Shown here: positions 10,533 through 19,502 of the stretch, piece after piece
How positions within the stretch are numbered: position 1 is the stretch's first letter
Layout of the letters: the number at the start of each line of letters is the position of its first letter
Source: Oryzibacter oryziterrae
Lineage (GTDB): Bacteria; Pseudomonadota; Alphaproteobacteria; Rhizobiales; Pleomorphomonadaceae
Reading direction: 5' to 3'
Assembly (NCBI RefSeq): GCF_021864535.1
Contig: NZ_JAKJIC010000015.1
Coordinates: 57,288 to 121,287, forward strand
Length of the DNA: 64,000 nucleotides
Notes under the pieces: model-generated
Database searches by the model: none
Told to the model about the DNA's origin: nothing
What the model saw: the letters and a program-made list of their open reading frames with translations, nothing else
Translations under genes and position numbers: made by a program

Positions 10533-11408
10533 ATGGCTGGATCAAGCAAGATCAATCACGACTATCACCTTGTTGACCCGAGCCCGTGGCCGTTCCTGGC
10601 CTCCGTGGGCGCGTTGGTGATGGCCATCGGCGCCATCGCCTACATGCGCGCCAACGCGGGAGGCGAGCTTCTGATCGCCGGCTTCGATCTCACCACCAAG
10701 TGGATCTTCCCGGTGGGCCTGCTGATCGTGCTCTACACCATGTTCGGCTGGTGGCGCGACACGGTGCGCGAGGCGCATGCGGGCTATCACACCCGCGTGG
10801 TGAGCCTGCACCTGCGCTATGGCATGATCATGTTCATCGCCTCGGAGGTGATGTTCTTCGTGGCCTGGTTCTGGGCCTTCTTCGACGCCAGCCTGTTCCC
10901 GGGCGAACTGAAGCAGGTGGCGCGCACCGCGTTTACCGGCGGACACTGGCCGCCGCAGGGCGTGGAAGTGTTCAGCCCCTGGCATCTGCCGCTGCTTAAC
11001 ACCATGATCCTGCTCACCTCCGGCACCACGGTGACCTGGGCGCATCACGCGCTGATCGAGGGCGACCGGCAGGGCCTCAAGTGGGGCCTGATCCTGACGG
11101 TGGTGCTGGGCGCCTGCTTCACGGGCATCCAGGCCTTCGAATACAGCCACGCCACCTTCGGATTTGGCGGCAACATCTACGGCGCCACCTTCTTCATGGC
11201 CACCGGCTTCCACGGTTTCCATGTGCTGGTGGGCACGATCTTCCTGCTGGTCTGCCTGATCCGCGCCTTCAAGGGGCATTTCACGCCGCAGCAGCATTTC
11301 GGCTTCGAAGCCGCCGCCTGGTACTGGCATTTCGTCGACGTGGTCTGGCTGTTCCTGTTCGCCTGCGTATATGTTTGGGGCGGCTGGGGCGGCATGGTCG
11401 CCGAATGA
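10533..11408 (+). CDS. coxC: Cytochrome c oxidase subunit III
   Basis: CoxC is the seven-helix third core subunit, which stabilises the oxidase and its proton uptake. The ATG at 10533 follows GAGGGGGAAGAGGA, giving a 291-residue protein beginning MAGSSKINHDYHLVDPSPWP. The family motif SPWP and the C-terminal WYWHFVDVVWLFLF are intact. An in-frame ATG slightly upstream at 10506 has no comparable ribosome site. A hairpin and then a dispersed repeat follow the gene. Confidence 0.97.
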   Translation: MAGSSKINHDYHLVDPSPWPFLASVGALVMAIGAIAYMRANAGGELLIAGFDLTTKWIFPVGLLIVLYTMFGWWRDTVREAHAGYHTRVVSLHLRYGMIMFIASEVMFFVAWFWAFFDASLFPGELKQVARTAFTGGHWPPQGVEVFSPWHLPLLNTMILLTSGTTVTWAHHALIEGDRQGLKWGLILTVVLGACFTGIQAFEYSHATFGFGGNIYGATFFMATGFHGFHVLVGTIFLLVCLIRAFKGHFTPQQHFGFEAAAWYWHFVDVVWLFLFACVYVWGGWGGMVAE

Positions 11409-11413
11409 TGGAG

Positions 11414-11442
11414 ACCGGCTGTCCGCCTGATGGACGGCCGGT
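11414..11442 (+). terminator. Hairpin after coxC
   Basis: ACCGGCTGTCC and GGACGGCCGGT form an 11-bp stem with one G-T pair and a 7-nt loop, six bases past the coxC stop. There is no U-run, so termination would be weak; the stem may cap the coxC message. Confidence 0.4.
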
Positions 11443-11445
11443 GCA

Positions 11446-11570
11446 ATATCATTTCGCCAAGATGCTGACGCATCGGCTCAATGAAGGTATTTCGAATTTC
11501 TCATTTGCATCAGGCATGAGAAGTTCGAAAGCGGAATACCAAGAGTCATTTTCAATGACACTTGGTATGA
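11446..11570. repeat. Dispersed three-hairpin repeat, copy 1
   Basis: This 125-bp intergenic element recurs at 25914-26009 and 46353-46479. It holds three stems: GATGC-tgac-GCATC at 11461-11474; TTCGAATTTCTCAT paired with ATGAGAAGTTCGAA; and TACCAAGAGTCATT paired with AATGACACTTGGTA. It begins 38 bases after coxC and ends 12 bases before the DUF983 gene. It is AT-richer than its surroundings. I do not recognise it as a named repeat family. Confidence 0.85.
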
Positions 11571-11582
11571 ACAAGGATCGAC

Positions 11583-11984
11583 ATGATGGACAACCGCCCC
11601 TCCTCCGCGCCGGTCTCGCCTTTTGCAGCCGGCCTCAAGGGGCGGTGTCCGCGTTGCGGCGAGGGCAGCCTGTTCAAGGGCTTTCTCGACACGGCGCCGG
11701 CCTGCACCAGCTGCGGGCTCGACTACAAGTTCATCGATGCCGGCGACGGGCCGGCGGTGTTCGTGATCATGATCGTCGGCTTCATCGTGGTGGGGCTGGC
11801 GCTTTATGTGGAAGTGACCTGGCAGCCGCCCTTGTGGCTGCATGCGGTGCTGTGGCTGCCGCTGACGCTGGTCCTGGGACTGGGATTGCTGCGTCCTTTC
11901 AAGGGCGTGCTGATCGCCCTGCAATATTCCAACAAGGCTGAACAGGGCCAGCTCGACAGACCGTCCGGGCCGGACGCGCCGTGA
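11583..11984 (+). CDS. DUF983 family zinc-ribbon membrane protein
   Basis: The product is a 133-residue protein with an N-terminal zinc ribbon (Cys22, Cys25, Cys41, Cys44 in CPRCGEG and CTSCGL) and two transmembrane helices at about residues 60-80 and 85-105. DUF983 proteins sit next to coxC and surf1 in many alphaproteobacteria and are presumed to help oxidase biogenesis, though no activity is established. A second ATG at 11586 is an equally possible start. Its stop overlaps the surf1 GTG start. Confidence 0.9.
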   Translation: MMDNRPSSAPVSPFAAGLKGRCPRCGEGSLFKGFLDTAPACTSCGLDYKFIDAGDGPAVFVIMIVGFIVVGLALYVEVTWQPPLWLHAVLWLPLTLVLGLGLLRPFKGVLIALQYSNKAEQGQLDRPSGPDAP

Positions 11985-12730
11985 CCGACGCCGTCCTCCC
12001 CCGCCGCTCCTTCGTGCGCCTGACGGTTGCCGCGGCGATCGCCTTCCTGATCCTCGTGGGGCTGGGCACCTGGCAGGTGCAGCGGCTGCATTGGAAGGAA
12101 GCGCTGATCGACAGCGTCAATGCCCGCGTCCATCTCGCGCCCGTACCGATGCCGGCACCTCGGAGCTGGGCCGGTCTCGACACGCAGGGACTGGCCTACA
12201 CGCCGGTGACCGTGAGCGGCAGCTTCGACCATTCCCATGAGATTCACGTGTTCATCGCGCTGGCCGAGCCACGCGGCCGCTTCGGCGGGCCGGGCTATTT
12301 CGTGCTGACGCCGCTGAAGCTGGACGGTGGCCAGTGGGTGTTCGTCAACCGCGGCTTCGTGCCGGAAGCCAACCGGGATCCGGCAACGCGCCTGGAAGGT
12401 CAGGTGTCGGGACCGCAGACCGTCTCCGGCCTGTTGCGACCAAGCGAACAGCCAAGCTGGCTGTCGCCGGCGGACGATATCGCCAAGAACGTCTGGTTCG
12501 TGCGCAACACGGCCGCAATGGCCAAGGCGGCGGGGATCGATCCGGCGACGGTGGCGCCCTTCACGATCGATGCCTTCGCGGGGACGCCGGGCAGCCTGCC
12601 GCAGGGCGGGGAGACAATCGTATCCTTCCCCAACAATCACCTGGGCTATATCCTGACCTGGTATGGCCTTGCGGGAACGCTGCTCGCGATCTGGGGCGTC
12701 ATGCTGCGACGGCGGCTGGCGGGCACGTGA
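11981..12730 (+). CDS. SURF1 family cytochrome oxidase assembly protein
   Basis: SURF1 proteins are needed for heme A insertion into CoxA. The 249-residue product has the two-helix topology of the family: helix 1 at about residues 13-34 with GTWQVQRLHWK, a large periplasmic loop containing YTPVTVSGSFDH and FVNRGFVP, and helix 2 at about 223-241 preceded by NNHLGYILTWYGLA. The GTG start at 11981 overlaps the DUF983 stop by four bases, so the two genes are translationally coupled. Confidence 0.93.
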   Translation: MTDAVLPRRSFVRLTVAAAIAFLILVGLGTWQVQRLHWKEALIDSVNARVHLAPVPMPAPRSWAGLDTQGLAYTPVTVSGSFDHSHEIHVFIALAEPRGRFGGPGYFVLTPLKLDGGQWVFVNRGFVPEANRDPATRLEGQVSGPQTVSGLLRPSEQPSWLSPADDIAKNVWFVRNTAAMAKAAGIDPATVAPFTIDAFAGTPGSLPQGGETIVSFPNNHLGYILTWYGLAGTLLAIWGVMLRRRLAGT

Positions 12731-12770
12731 GCGCTGCGCGGCCGCTCACAGACGGCGCAGCCGTGATCCT

Positions 12771-15700
12771 TCAGCCCTGAACCTGTTGCGGCGAGGTGGC
12801 CTCGGCGGCCTGCTGCTGCGGCGCCTCAGGATCCGCAGATGCCGACGTGGCGACATCCGCGGGTGCTGTGGTCGCCGATACGACAGTCTGTGCGGGCGCG
12901 GAGCCGCCCTTGGTGACCGCCTTGCGGGCCTTTTCCATCAGTTTCCGCACGTCGTCGGCGGCCATGGCCTGGCCGAAGAGGAAGCCCTGGACGTAGTCCG
13001 CCCCGGCTTCGGCCAGCGCGGCGAGATCAGCCTCGGTCTCGGCGCCCTCGGCGACCACCTGAAGGCCGAGCTGATGGGCCATCTGGGTGATGGACCGCAG
13101 CATGACCTGACGGCTGGCACCGGAGGTGCGCAGGAAGCTCTGGTCGATCTTCAGCGTGTCGGCAGGCAGACGCTGCAGATAGGACAGCGAGGAATAGCCG
13201 GTGCCGAAATCATCGAGCGACAGGCCGGTGCCCAGTTCCTTGAGGCGCGCCAGAACCTGGGTGGAGAATTCGGGATTCTCCATGACGAGGCTCTCGGTGA
13301 GTTCCAGTTTGAGCACGCCATGCGGCAGGCCGGTGCGCGTCATCACCGCCTTGACGTCGTTGATGAGGTCATGGCGCAAGAGCTGACGGCTGGAGACGTT
13401 GACGCTCATGGTCAGCGTTTCGCCGAAGGGCAGATTGGCGCGCCAATCGGCGAGCTGCCGGGCGGCGCGATCGAGCACGAACAGGCCGATCTGGGTGATC
13501 AGGCCGGTGCGCTCGGCAATGGGGATGAACTGGCTCGGCGGGATGGCGCCCCGGCGGGCATGGTTCCAGCGCAGAAGCGCCTCGAAGCCGGCCACGGTAC
13601 GGTCGCCGGCGCGGACGATCGGCTGGTAGAAGACCTGAAGTTCCTCCTTCTCGACGGCGCGGCGCAGGTCCTGCTCCAGCGACAGGAGGTCGGCAGACAT
13701 GGCGCGCAGAGCCGGGCGGAAGGTTTCAAGGCGGTCGCCGCCGAGGCGCTTGGCATAAGTGAGCGCCACTTCGGCGTCGAGCAGCAGGTCGGCGGCTTCC
13801 TTGCGGTCGCTATCGGGGACGGCAATGCCGACCGAGGCGGTGAGGAATATCTCCTGTTCGCCAAAGGCGATGGAGGCGCGGATGGCGCGCTTGATGGCGT
13901 CGGCGAAGGCGGCGAGACGGTCGGAGGTCTGTTCGGACACCAGGACGATGCCGAACTTGTCGCCTTCGAGGCGCGACAGCGTATCGAGAGGCTTGATCAG
14001 ACGGCCAAGACGGCGGGCGACGGTGAGCAGGATGGAATCGCCCACCGACAGGCCGAGGCTTTCGTTGATCTGGCGGAAGCGGTCGATGTCGATCAGGAAG
14101 ACCGCCGGACGGGAGGCGCTGTCGGTCTGGGCGCGGGTGAGCGCGGTGCCGAGACGATCGAGGAACAGTTCCTTGTTGGGCAGGCCGGTGAGATTGTCGT
14201 GCACGGCGTCGTGCAGCAGGCGCTCCTGGGCGATCTTGCTGTCGGTGACGTCGAGCAGCGTGCCGACACAGCGGATCACTTCGCCGTCGGCGCCGAGGAT
14301 CGGGCGGGCGCGCAGGCGGAACCAGAGATAATGGCCGTCGGCGGCGTGCAGGCGGAAGGTCTGCGACAGGCGACCGCGTCGGGCCTCGACGACGGCGTCG
14401 AGCGTTGCCTTGAAGCGGTCTCGATCCTGCGGATGCAGGATGTCGAGCCAGTCGCGTGCCGGCCCCTCCAGCTTGCCGCGCTTGAGGCCGAGGCTGTCTT
14501 CGGCTTCGGCGGAGGTGGTGATGAGGTCGCGCGTGACGTCCCAGTCCCAGATCATGTCGCCCGAACCGGTGAGCGCCAGCGCCTTGCGCTCGCTGTCGTC
14601 GACCGCGCCTTGCGTGATGGCGCCACCGGCGAAGGCGTGCTGCATGACGGTGAAGCCGAGCAGCAGGACGATCAGCACCATGCCGCCGGACAGCGCCGGC
14701 TGGACGAGATCGTTGACCAGACGGCCGGAGACGGCAAGGCCGGTGCCGGCGAGCCAGGCGATCAGCAGGATCCAGGTGGGGATCAGCATGATGGCGCGGT
14801 CGTAGCCGCGGATGGAGAGGCCGACGATGAGGATGAAGCCGAGGCCGCCGAGGGCGGCCAGCACCATGCGGGCGATGCCGGCGGCGACGGAAGGGTCGTA
14901 GAGGGCAAGGCCGAGCAGGCCGCCGAGCGCCAGCAGGATGATCAGCATCACGTGGCTGTAGCGCACGTGCCAGCGATTTAGGTTGAGATAGGCGTAGAGG
15001 AAGATGACCAGCGTGACCGCGATCATCACCTCGGACCCCGCACGGTAGAGCTGTTCGGCGCTGGAGCCGACGCTGAAAACCTTGCCCCAGAAGCCGAAGT
15101 CGATGCAGAGATAGGCCAGAACCGCCCAGGCCAGCGCCGCCGTTGCCGGGAACATCATCGAGCCCTTGACCACGAAGAGAATGGTCAGGAACAGGGCGAG
15201 CAGGCCGGCGATGCCGATAACGATGCCGCGATAGAGCGTGTAGGCGTTGACGCTGTCCTTGTAGGCGTTGGGTTCCCACAGGGTGAACTGCGGCAGGCTG
15301 CTCGAGCGCAGTTCCACTACGAAGGTGACGATGGTGCCGGGGTCGAGCGTCACCAGGAAGACGTCGGAGTCCTCGCTCGACTGGCGTTCGGGCGCAAAGC
15401 CGGAACTGGGCGTGATGGCTGCGATGCGCGAGGAACCAAGATCGGGCCACATGACGCGCGAACCGACCAGGCGGAAATGCGGCGCCACGATCAGGCGATC
15501 AAGCTGCTGGTCGGACTGGTTGGACAGGGAAAAGACGACCCAGGCGGGGTTCTGGTCGGTGCCCTTGGCGCGCACCTCGATGCGGCGCACGACGCCGTCG
15601 GGTCCCGGAGCGGTGGAGACCTGGATGGTGGAGCCGGCGTCGCGGCGATATTCGACCGAGTGGGTCAGATCGAGCGCCTTCACGTCCGGCTGCACCACGA

Positions 15701-15779
15701 TCGGCTCGGAAGCCCATGCGGCAAAGGCGCTCAGCAGGAGAGCCAGGGCAGCGGCGAGGACAAGACGAAGTTGAGCCAA
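12771..15779 (-). CDS. Membrane GGDEF/EAL protein with 7TMR-DISM sensor and PAS domain
   Basis: This is a cyclic-di-GMP signalling protein of about 1002 residues. In order it has a signal peptide, a periplasmic DISMED2-like domain (about 25-175), seven transmembrane helices (about 195-385), a PAS domain with PAC motif (about 400-530), a GGDEF domain (535-700) and an EAL domain (715-960). The GGDEF signature is degraded to EGDKF, so cyclase activity is unlikely. The EAL domain keeps FEALLRW, ELTES, LDDFGTGYSSL, KIDQSF and VAEGAETE, so phosphodiesterase activity is likely. I prefer the TTG at 15779 because it opens the signal peptide nine bases after GGAG; the frame itself extends to 15911. Confidence 0.9.
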   Translation of the reverse strand: MAQLRLVLAAALALLLSAFAAWASEPIVVQPDVKALDLTHSVEYRRDAGSTIQVSTAPGPDGVVRRIEVRAKGTDQNPAWVVFSLSNQSDQQLDRLIVAPHFRLVGSRVMWPDLGSSRIAAITPSSGFAPERQSSEDSDVFLVTLDPGTIVTFVVELRSSSLPQFTLWEPNAYKDSVNAYTLYRGIVIGIAGLLALFLTILFVVKGSMMFPATAALAWAVLAYLCIDFGFWGKVFSVGSSAEQLYRAGSEVMIAVTLVIFLYAYLNLNRWHVRYSHVMLIILLALGGLLGLALYDPSVAAGIARMVLAALGGLGFILIVGLSIRGYDRAIMLIPTWILLIAWLAGTGLAVSGRLVNDLVQPALSGGMVLIVLLLGFTVMQHAFAGGAITQGAVDDSERKALALTGSGDMIWDWDVTRDLITTSAEAEDSLGLKRGKLEGPARDWLDILHPQDRDRFKATLDAVVEARRGRLSQTFRLHAADGHYLWFRLRARPILGADGEVIRCVGTLLDVTDSKIAQERLLHDAVHDNLTGLPNKELFLDRLGTALTRAQTDSASRPAVFLIDIDRFRQINESLGLSVGDSILLTVARRLGRLIKPLDTLSRLEGDKFGIVLVSEQTSDRLAAFADAIKRAIRASIAFGEQEIFLTASVGIAVPDSDRKEAADLLLDAEVALTYAKRLGGDRLETFRPALRAMSADLLSLEQDLRRAVEKEELQVFYQPIVRAGDRTVAGFEALLRWNHARRGAIPPSQFIPIAERTGLITQIGLFVLDRAARQLADWRANLPFGETLTMSVNVSSRQLLRHDLINDVKAVMTRTGLPHGVLKLELTESLVMENPEFSTQVLARLKELGTGLSLDDFGTGYSSLSYLQRLPADTLKIDQSFLRTSGASRQVMLRSITQMAHQLGLQVVAEGAETEADLAALAEAGADYVQGFLFGQAMAADDVRKLMEKARKAVTKGGSAPAQTVVSATTAPADVATSASADPEAPQQQAAEATSPQQVQG

Positions 15780-15967
15780 GGACGGGAACTCCGGACCTTC
15801 AGGTATCCAACAAGCCCCGCCGATCCCGTGGGGCAAAGCCCGGGAACCCTTGGGATCGAATCCGGATAAACGCCCTGCCGCAGGCATGCAAGCGGCGAGA
15901 GGGGTAAACACCGGTCAGCAACAGCAATTTCGCGCGATTGACGGGCGAGGACAGCCGCCAGGGCCGT

Positions 15968-16564
15968 TCAGGCGATGACGTCGGCGCCTTCGCTGTCCTT
16001 GAGGCGGGCGAAGAGCACGTGGTCCTGCCACTTTCCATCGATCAGCAAATAGCTGCGAGCGTAGCCTTCGCGAACAAATCCGGCCTTTTCAAGAAGATGG
16101 ATCGAGCGGGTGTTTTCCGGCCGGGACGCGGCCTCGACGCGGTGCAGCTGAAGATCGTCATAGGCATAGCCGAGCACGAGGCGCACCGCTTCGCTCATGT
16201 AGCCCTGACCGGCATGGCGACGGGCCATCCAGTAGCCCATGGAGGCGCATTGGGAGACGCCATAGCGGACGTTGGAGAGCGTGATGCCGCCCAAGAGGGC
16301 GTCATCGTCACGGCGGAACAGGAAGAAGGCGTGGCCCTTGCGCTCGCGCAGTTCCCGCAGGCAGCGCTTGACGCGGCGCTTGAAGGCGGCGCGTGTGAGA
16401 TCGTCGGCCGGCCAGGTCGGTTCCCAGGGCTGCAGGAAGGCGGCACTGTCGGTACGTTCGTCGGCCCAGGCCGGATAATCGGCGGCGACCGGCAGGCGCA
16501 GGTAGATCCGTTGTCCCGTGAGCACCGGCGGCGGATCCAGAACTCCGACGGGAAACAGTGTCAT
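15968..16564 (-). CDS. GNAT acetyltransferase, RimJ/RimL type
   Basis: The product is a 198-residue GCN5-related N-acetyltransferase. The acetyl-CoA pyrophosphate loop is visible as RRHAGQGYMSEA, followed by the family's LHRVEAASRPENTRSIHLLEKAGFVREGYAR. These are traits of the RimJ-like subgroup, which acetylates protein N-termini or small amines. Its start overlaps the stop of the M16 peptidase gene by four bases, so the genes are coupled. The same pair lies beside thrC in many Hyphomicrobiales. The substrate is unknown. Confidence 0.88.
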   Translation of the reverse strand: MTLFPVGVLDPPPVLTGQRIYLRLPVAADYPAWADERTDSAAFLQPWEPTWPADDLTRAAFKRRVKRCLRELRERKGHAFFLFRRDDDALLGGITLSNVRYGVSQCASMGYWMARRHAGQGYMSEAVRLVLGYAYDDLQLHRVEAASRPENTRSIHLLEKAGFVREGYARSYLLIDGKWQDHVLFARLKDSEGADVIA

Positions 16565-17841
16565 GCCGCACTCGCCTTGGCACTGCCGAAGCAGCCCGCG
16601 ATGTCGCTGACCGACGGCATGGTGCTGACCGGACCGATGGAGGCGAGCGTCGGGCTGGCGGACACCAGCATGTTGCCGATGAAGTCGCAGACCTGCGTCG
16701 GCGTCACGGCGTTGATGCGGGCGACCAGTTCATCGAGCGGCAGGATGCGGCCGTGGAACATGATGTGGCGGGCGATCTGGCCGGCGCGGCCCGCCGGGCT
16801 TTCCAGCGTCATCAGCAGGCCGGCGCGCAGCTGCGACTGGGCCCGCTTGACCTCGATCTCGGTGATCTCGTGGCTGGCGCGCTGCAGCTCGACGACGATC
16901 CGCTCGGTAAGATTGGCGGCATCCTGCTCACCGGTGGCGGCGGACACGCCGAAGACACCGGTGTCGGCAAAGCCCCAGTGGAAGGCGTAGATGGAATAGC
17001 AAAGCCCCAGCTTCTCGCGGATTTCCTGGAAGAGGCGCGAGGACATGCCACCGCCGAGGATGGAGGAGGCGATCTGGGCGGTCAGATATTCGTCGCTGTC
17101 ATAGGCAAGACCGGGGAAGCCGAGCACCAGCTGGGCCTCCTGCAGGTCGCGCTCCTCGCGCGCTTCGCCGCCCACATAGCTGGCACGTTCGAGCGGGACA
17201 TCCGGGCCGTTGCCGAAATTCTTGAACTTCTGCCGCGCCTGGCGGACGAGATCGCGGTGGCCGACCTTGCCGGCGGCGGCGATGACGGTGCGGCGGCCGG
17301 TGTAGTGACGGCCGAGATAGCTGCGCAGGTCGGTGTCGGAGAAGCCGCGCACGGTGTCGATGGCGCCGAGGATGGGGCGGCCGATGGCCTGATCGGGGAA
17401 GGCAGTCTGCTGGAACATGTCGAAGACGAAGTCTTCCGGCGCATCGAGCGCGGCGCCGATTTCCTGGCCGATCACGTGCTTCTCGCGGTCGAGCTCTTCC
17501 GGATCGAAGGTGGAGTCCTGCAGGATGTCGGAGAGGATATCGAGGGCGAGCGGCACGTCGCCGGCCAGCACGCGGGCGTAATAGCTGGTGCTTTCGACCG
17601 AGGTGGCGGCGTTGACCTCACCGCCCACATTCTCGATCTCCTCGGCAATGGCCTTGGCGGAGCGCTTGCGCGTGCCCTTGAAGGCCATGTGTTCGAGAAG
17701 ATGGGAAATGCCGTTCTCGCTGACGGCTTCAGACCGCGAGCCGGCCGACACCCACACGCCCAAGGCCGTGGAGGCCAGATGCGGCATGCTGTGCGTGACG
17801 ACGGTTATGCCATTGTCCAACTCGGTTACTTCGACGGCCAT
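16561..17841 (-). CDS. M16 family zinc metallopeptidase (processing-peptidase-like)
   Basis: The product is a 426-residue peptidase related to mitochondrial processing peptidase beta. The inverted zinc motif HxxEH is present in ISHLLEHMAFKGT (His47, Glu50, His51), and the downstream glutamate ligand lies in EKHVIGQEIGA. The ATG at 17841 is preceded by GGGAGGGGAAACGG and is preferred over an in-frame ATG at 17886. The glycine-rich loop GGGMSSRLFQEIREKLGL in the C-terminal half is also conserved. It follows thrC by 55 bases and couples to the GNAT gene. Confidence 0.95.
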   Translation of the reverse strand: MAVEVTELDNGITVVTHSMPHLASTALGVWVSAGSRSEAVSENGISHLLEHMAFKGTRKRSAKAIAEEIENVGGEVNAATSVESTSYYARVLAGDVPLALDILSDILQDSTFDPEELDREKHVIGQEIGAALDAPEDFVFDMFQQTAFPDQAIGRPILGAIDTVRGFSDTDLRSYLGRHYTGRRTVIAAAGKVGHRDLVRQARQKFKNFGNGPDVPLERASYVGGEAREERDLQEAQLVLGFPGLAYDSDEYLTAQIASSILGGGMSSRLFQEIREKLGLCYSIYAFHWGFADTGVFGVSAATGEQDAANLTERIVVELQRASHEITEIEVKRAQSQLRAGLLMTLESPAGRAGQIARHIMFHGRILPLDELVARINAVTPTQVCDFIGNMLVSASPTLASIGPVSTMPSVSDIAGCFGSAKASAA

Positions 17842-17896
17842 CCGTTTCCCCTCCCGTGAGCGCCGGAACCGTCGTCCGCCGCCCATGCCCAGTCCA

Positions 17897-19303
17897 TCAA
17901 GAAAGGGCGACAGCTCTCGCGCGTGCCTTGATGAAGGCTTCCACCGCGTCCAGGCTATTGTCCATCACAGTCTGCCGTTCCGGCCGTTCCATCAGATCGC
18001 CCAGCCACAGAGGCAGGGCCGGATGATCGCCACTGGCCGTCCTGACGGCATCCGGGAATTTGGCCGGATGGGCCGTCGCCAGCGTGATCATCGGGATACC
18101 CAGCTTAGCGTTCCTTTCAGCGACCGCAACCCCGGTAGCGCTGTGCGGATCAAGAAGATAGCCACTTTCCCGGCGAACGCGCCCGATGGTCGCAGCCGTG
18201 GTCGGCTCGTCGGAGCGATCGGCGGAGAACTCGGCGCGGATGGCGGCGATGCAGTCGTCGGGCAGCGTGAAGGCGCCGGACTGGCCGAGCTGGGCCATCA
18301 TGCGCCTGACCGCCTCGCCATCGCGGCCGGAGGCCTCGAAAAGCAGGCGCTCGAAGTTGGAGGAGACCTGAATGTCCATGGACGGCGAGATGGTGGGGCT
18401 GACGCCCGTCACCTCGTAGCGGCCGGTCTCCAGAGTGCGGGCGAGGATGTCGTTGCGGTTGGTGGCGATGATCAGGCGATCGATCGGCAGGCCCATGCGC
18501 TTGGCGACGTAACCGGCGAAGATGTCGCCGAAGTTGCCGGTGGGTACGGTGAAGGACACCTTGCGGTGCGGCGCACCAAGGGCGACGGCAGCGACGAAGT
18601 AATAGACCACCTGCGCGGCGATACGGCCCCAGTTGATGGAGTTGACGCCGGTGAGCTTCACCCGGTCGCGGAAGGCGAAGTCGTTGAACATGCCCTTCAC
18701 GTGGCCCTGGGCGTCGTCGAAGGTGCCTTCGAGGGCGATGCAGTGGACGTTGGCGTCGGCGACCGTCGTCATCTGCCGGCGCTGCACGTCGGAGACGCGA
18801 CCATGGGGGAAGAGGATGAAGATGTCGGTGTTCTCGCGGCCCTTGAAGGCCTCGATGGCGGCACCGCCCGTGTCGCCCGAGGTGGCGCCGACGATGGTGG
18901 CGCGATCCCCCCGCTTGCCGAGCACATGGTCCATCAGGCGGGCGAGCAGCTGCATCGCCACGTCCTTGAAGGCGAGCGTAGGGCCGTGGAAGAGTTCGAG
19001 CAGGAAGTGATCGGGCGCCAGTTGCACCAGCGGCGTCACGGCCGGATGGCGGAAGGTGCCGGTATAGGCGCCGTCGATCATCGCCTTGAGTTCGGCGGCG
19101 GGAATATCGTCACCGACGAAGGGCGAGATGACCTCGAAGGCGACATCGGCGTAGGATTTGCCGGCGAAGCCCGCGATGGTCTCGTGTGACAGCGTCGGCC
19201 AGCTCTCGGGAACGTAGAGGCCGCCATCGCGGGCGAGGCCGGCGAGCACGACATCGGAGAAGGACAGAACGGGCGCGTTGCCGCGTGTGCTGACGTATTT
19301 CAC
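17897..19303 (-). CDS. thrC: Threonine synthase
   Basis: ThrC converts O-phosphohomoserine to threonine with pyridoxal phosphate, the last step of threonine synthesis. The Schiff-base lysine is Lys113 in GPTLAFKDVAMQ, and the phosphate-binding stretch is GATSGDTGGAAIEAF. The N-terminus MKYVSTRG and the 468-residue length match the fungal/alphaproteobacterial long form. It heads the thrC-M16-GNAT operon; its promoter lies in the 199-bp gap shared with the divergent patatin gene. Confidence 0.97.
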   Translation of the reverse strand: MKYVSTRGNAPVLSFSDVVLAGLARDGGLYVPESWPTLSHETIAGFAGKSYADVAFEVISPFVGDDIPAAELKAMIDGAYTGTFRHPAVTPLVQLAPDHFLLELFHGPTLAFKDVAMQLLARLMDHVLGKRGDRATIVGATSGDTGGAAIEAFKGRENTDIFILFPHGRVSDVQRRQMTTVADANVHCIALEGTFDDAQGHVKGMFNDFAFRDRVKLTGVNSINWGRIAAQVVYYFVAAVALGAPHRKVSFTVPTGNFGDIFAGYVAKRMGLPIDRLIIATNRNDILARTLETGRYEVTGVSPTISPSMDIQVSSNFERLLFEASGRDGEAVRRMMAQLGQSGAFTLPDDCIAAIRAEFSADRSDEPTTAATIGRVRRESGYLLDPHSATGVAVAERNAKLGIPMITLATAHPAKFPDAVRTASGDHPALPLWLGDLMERPERQTVMDNSLDAVEAFIKARARAVALS

Positions 19304-19502
19304 CTTGGAACTTCCTGAGATTTGTCTTTCCGCGGCCCTACCTAACGGGCGCGCAAGACATCCGCAAGCAAAACAGGGGAAAGATCGTGCTTATTCTTTC
19401 GCTTTGCCGCATTTGTGATTGCCTCGATCCGGACACATCAAACTGCAACACCGACAGGGTAGGACCCATCGTCGACAGTGCCAAAGTGAAAGGCCGACGC
19501 CG

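Noticed and set aside
12663..14981. A 772-codon open frame on the plus strand
   Set aside because: It is antisense to the GGDEF/EAL gene and reads as Glu/Gly/Gln-rich noise.
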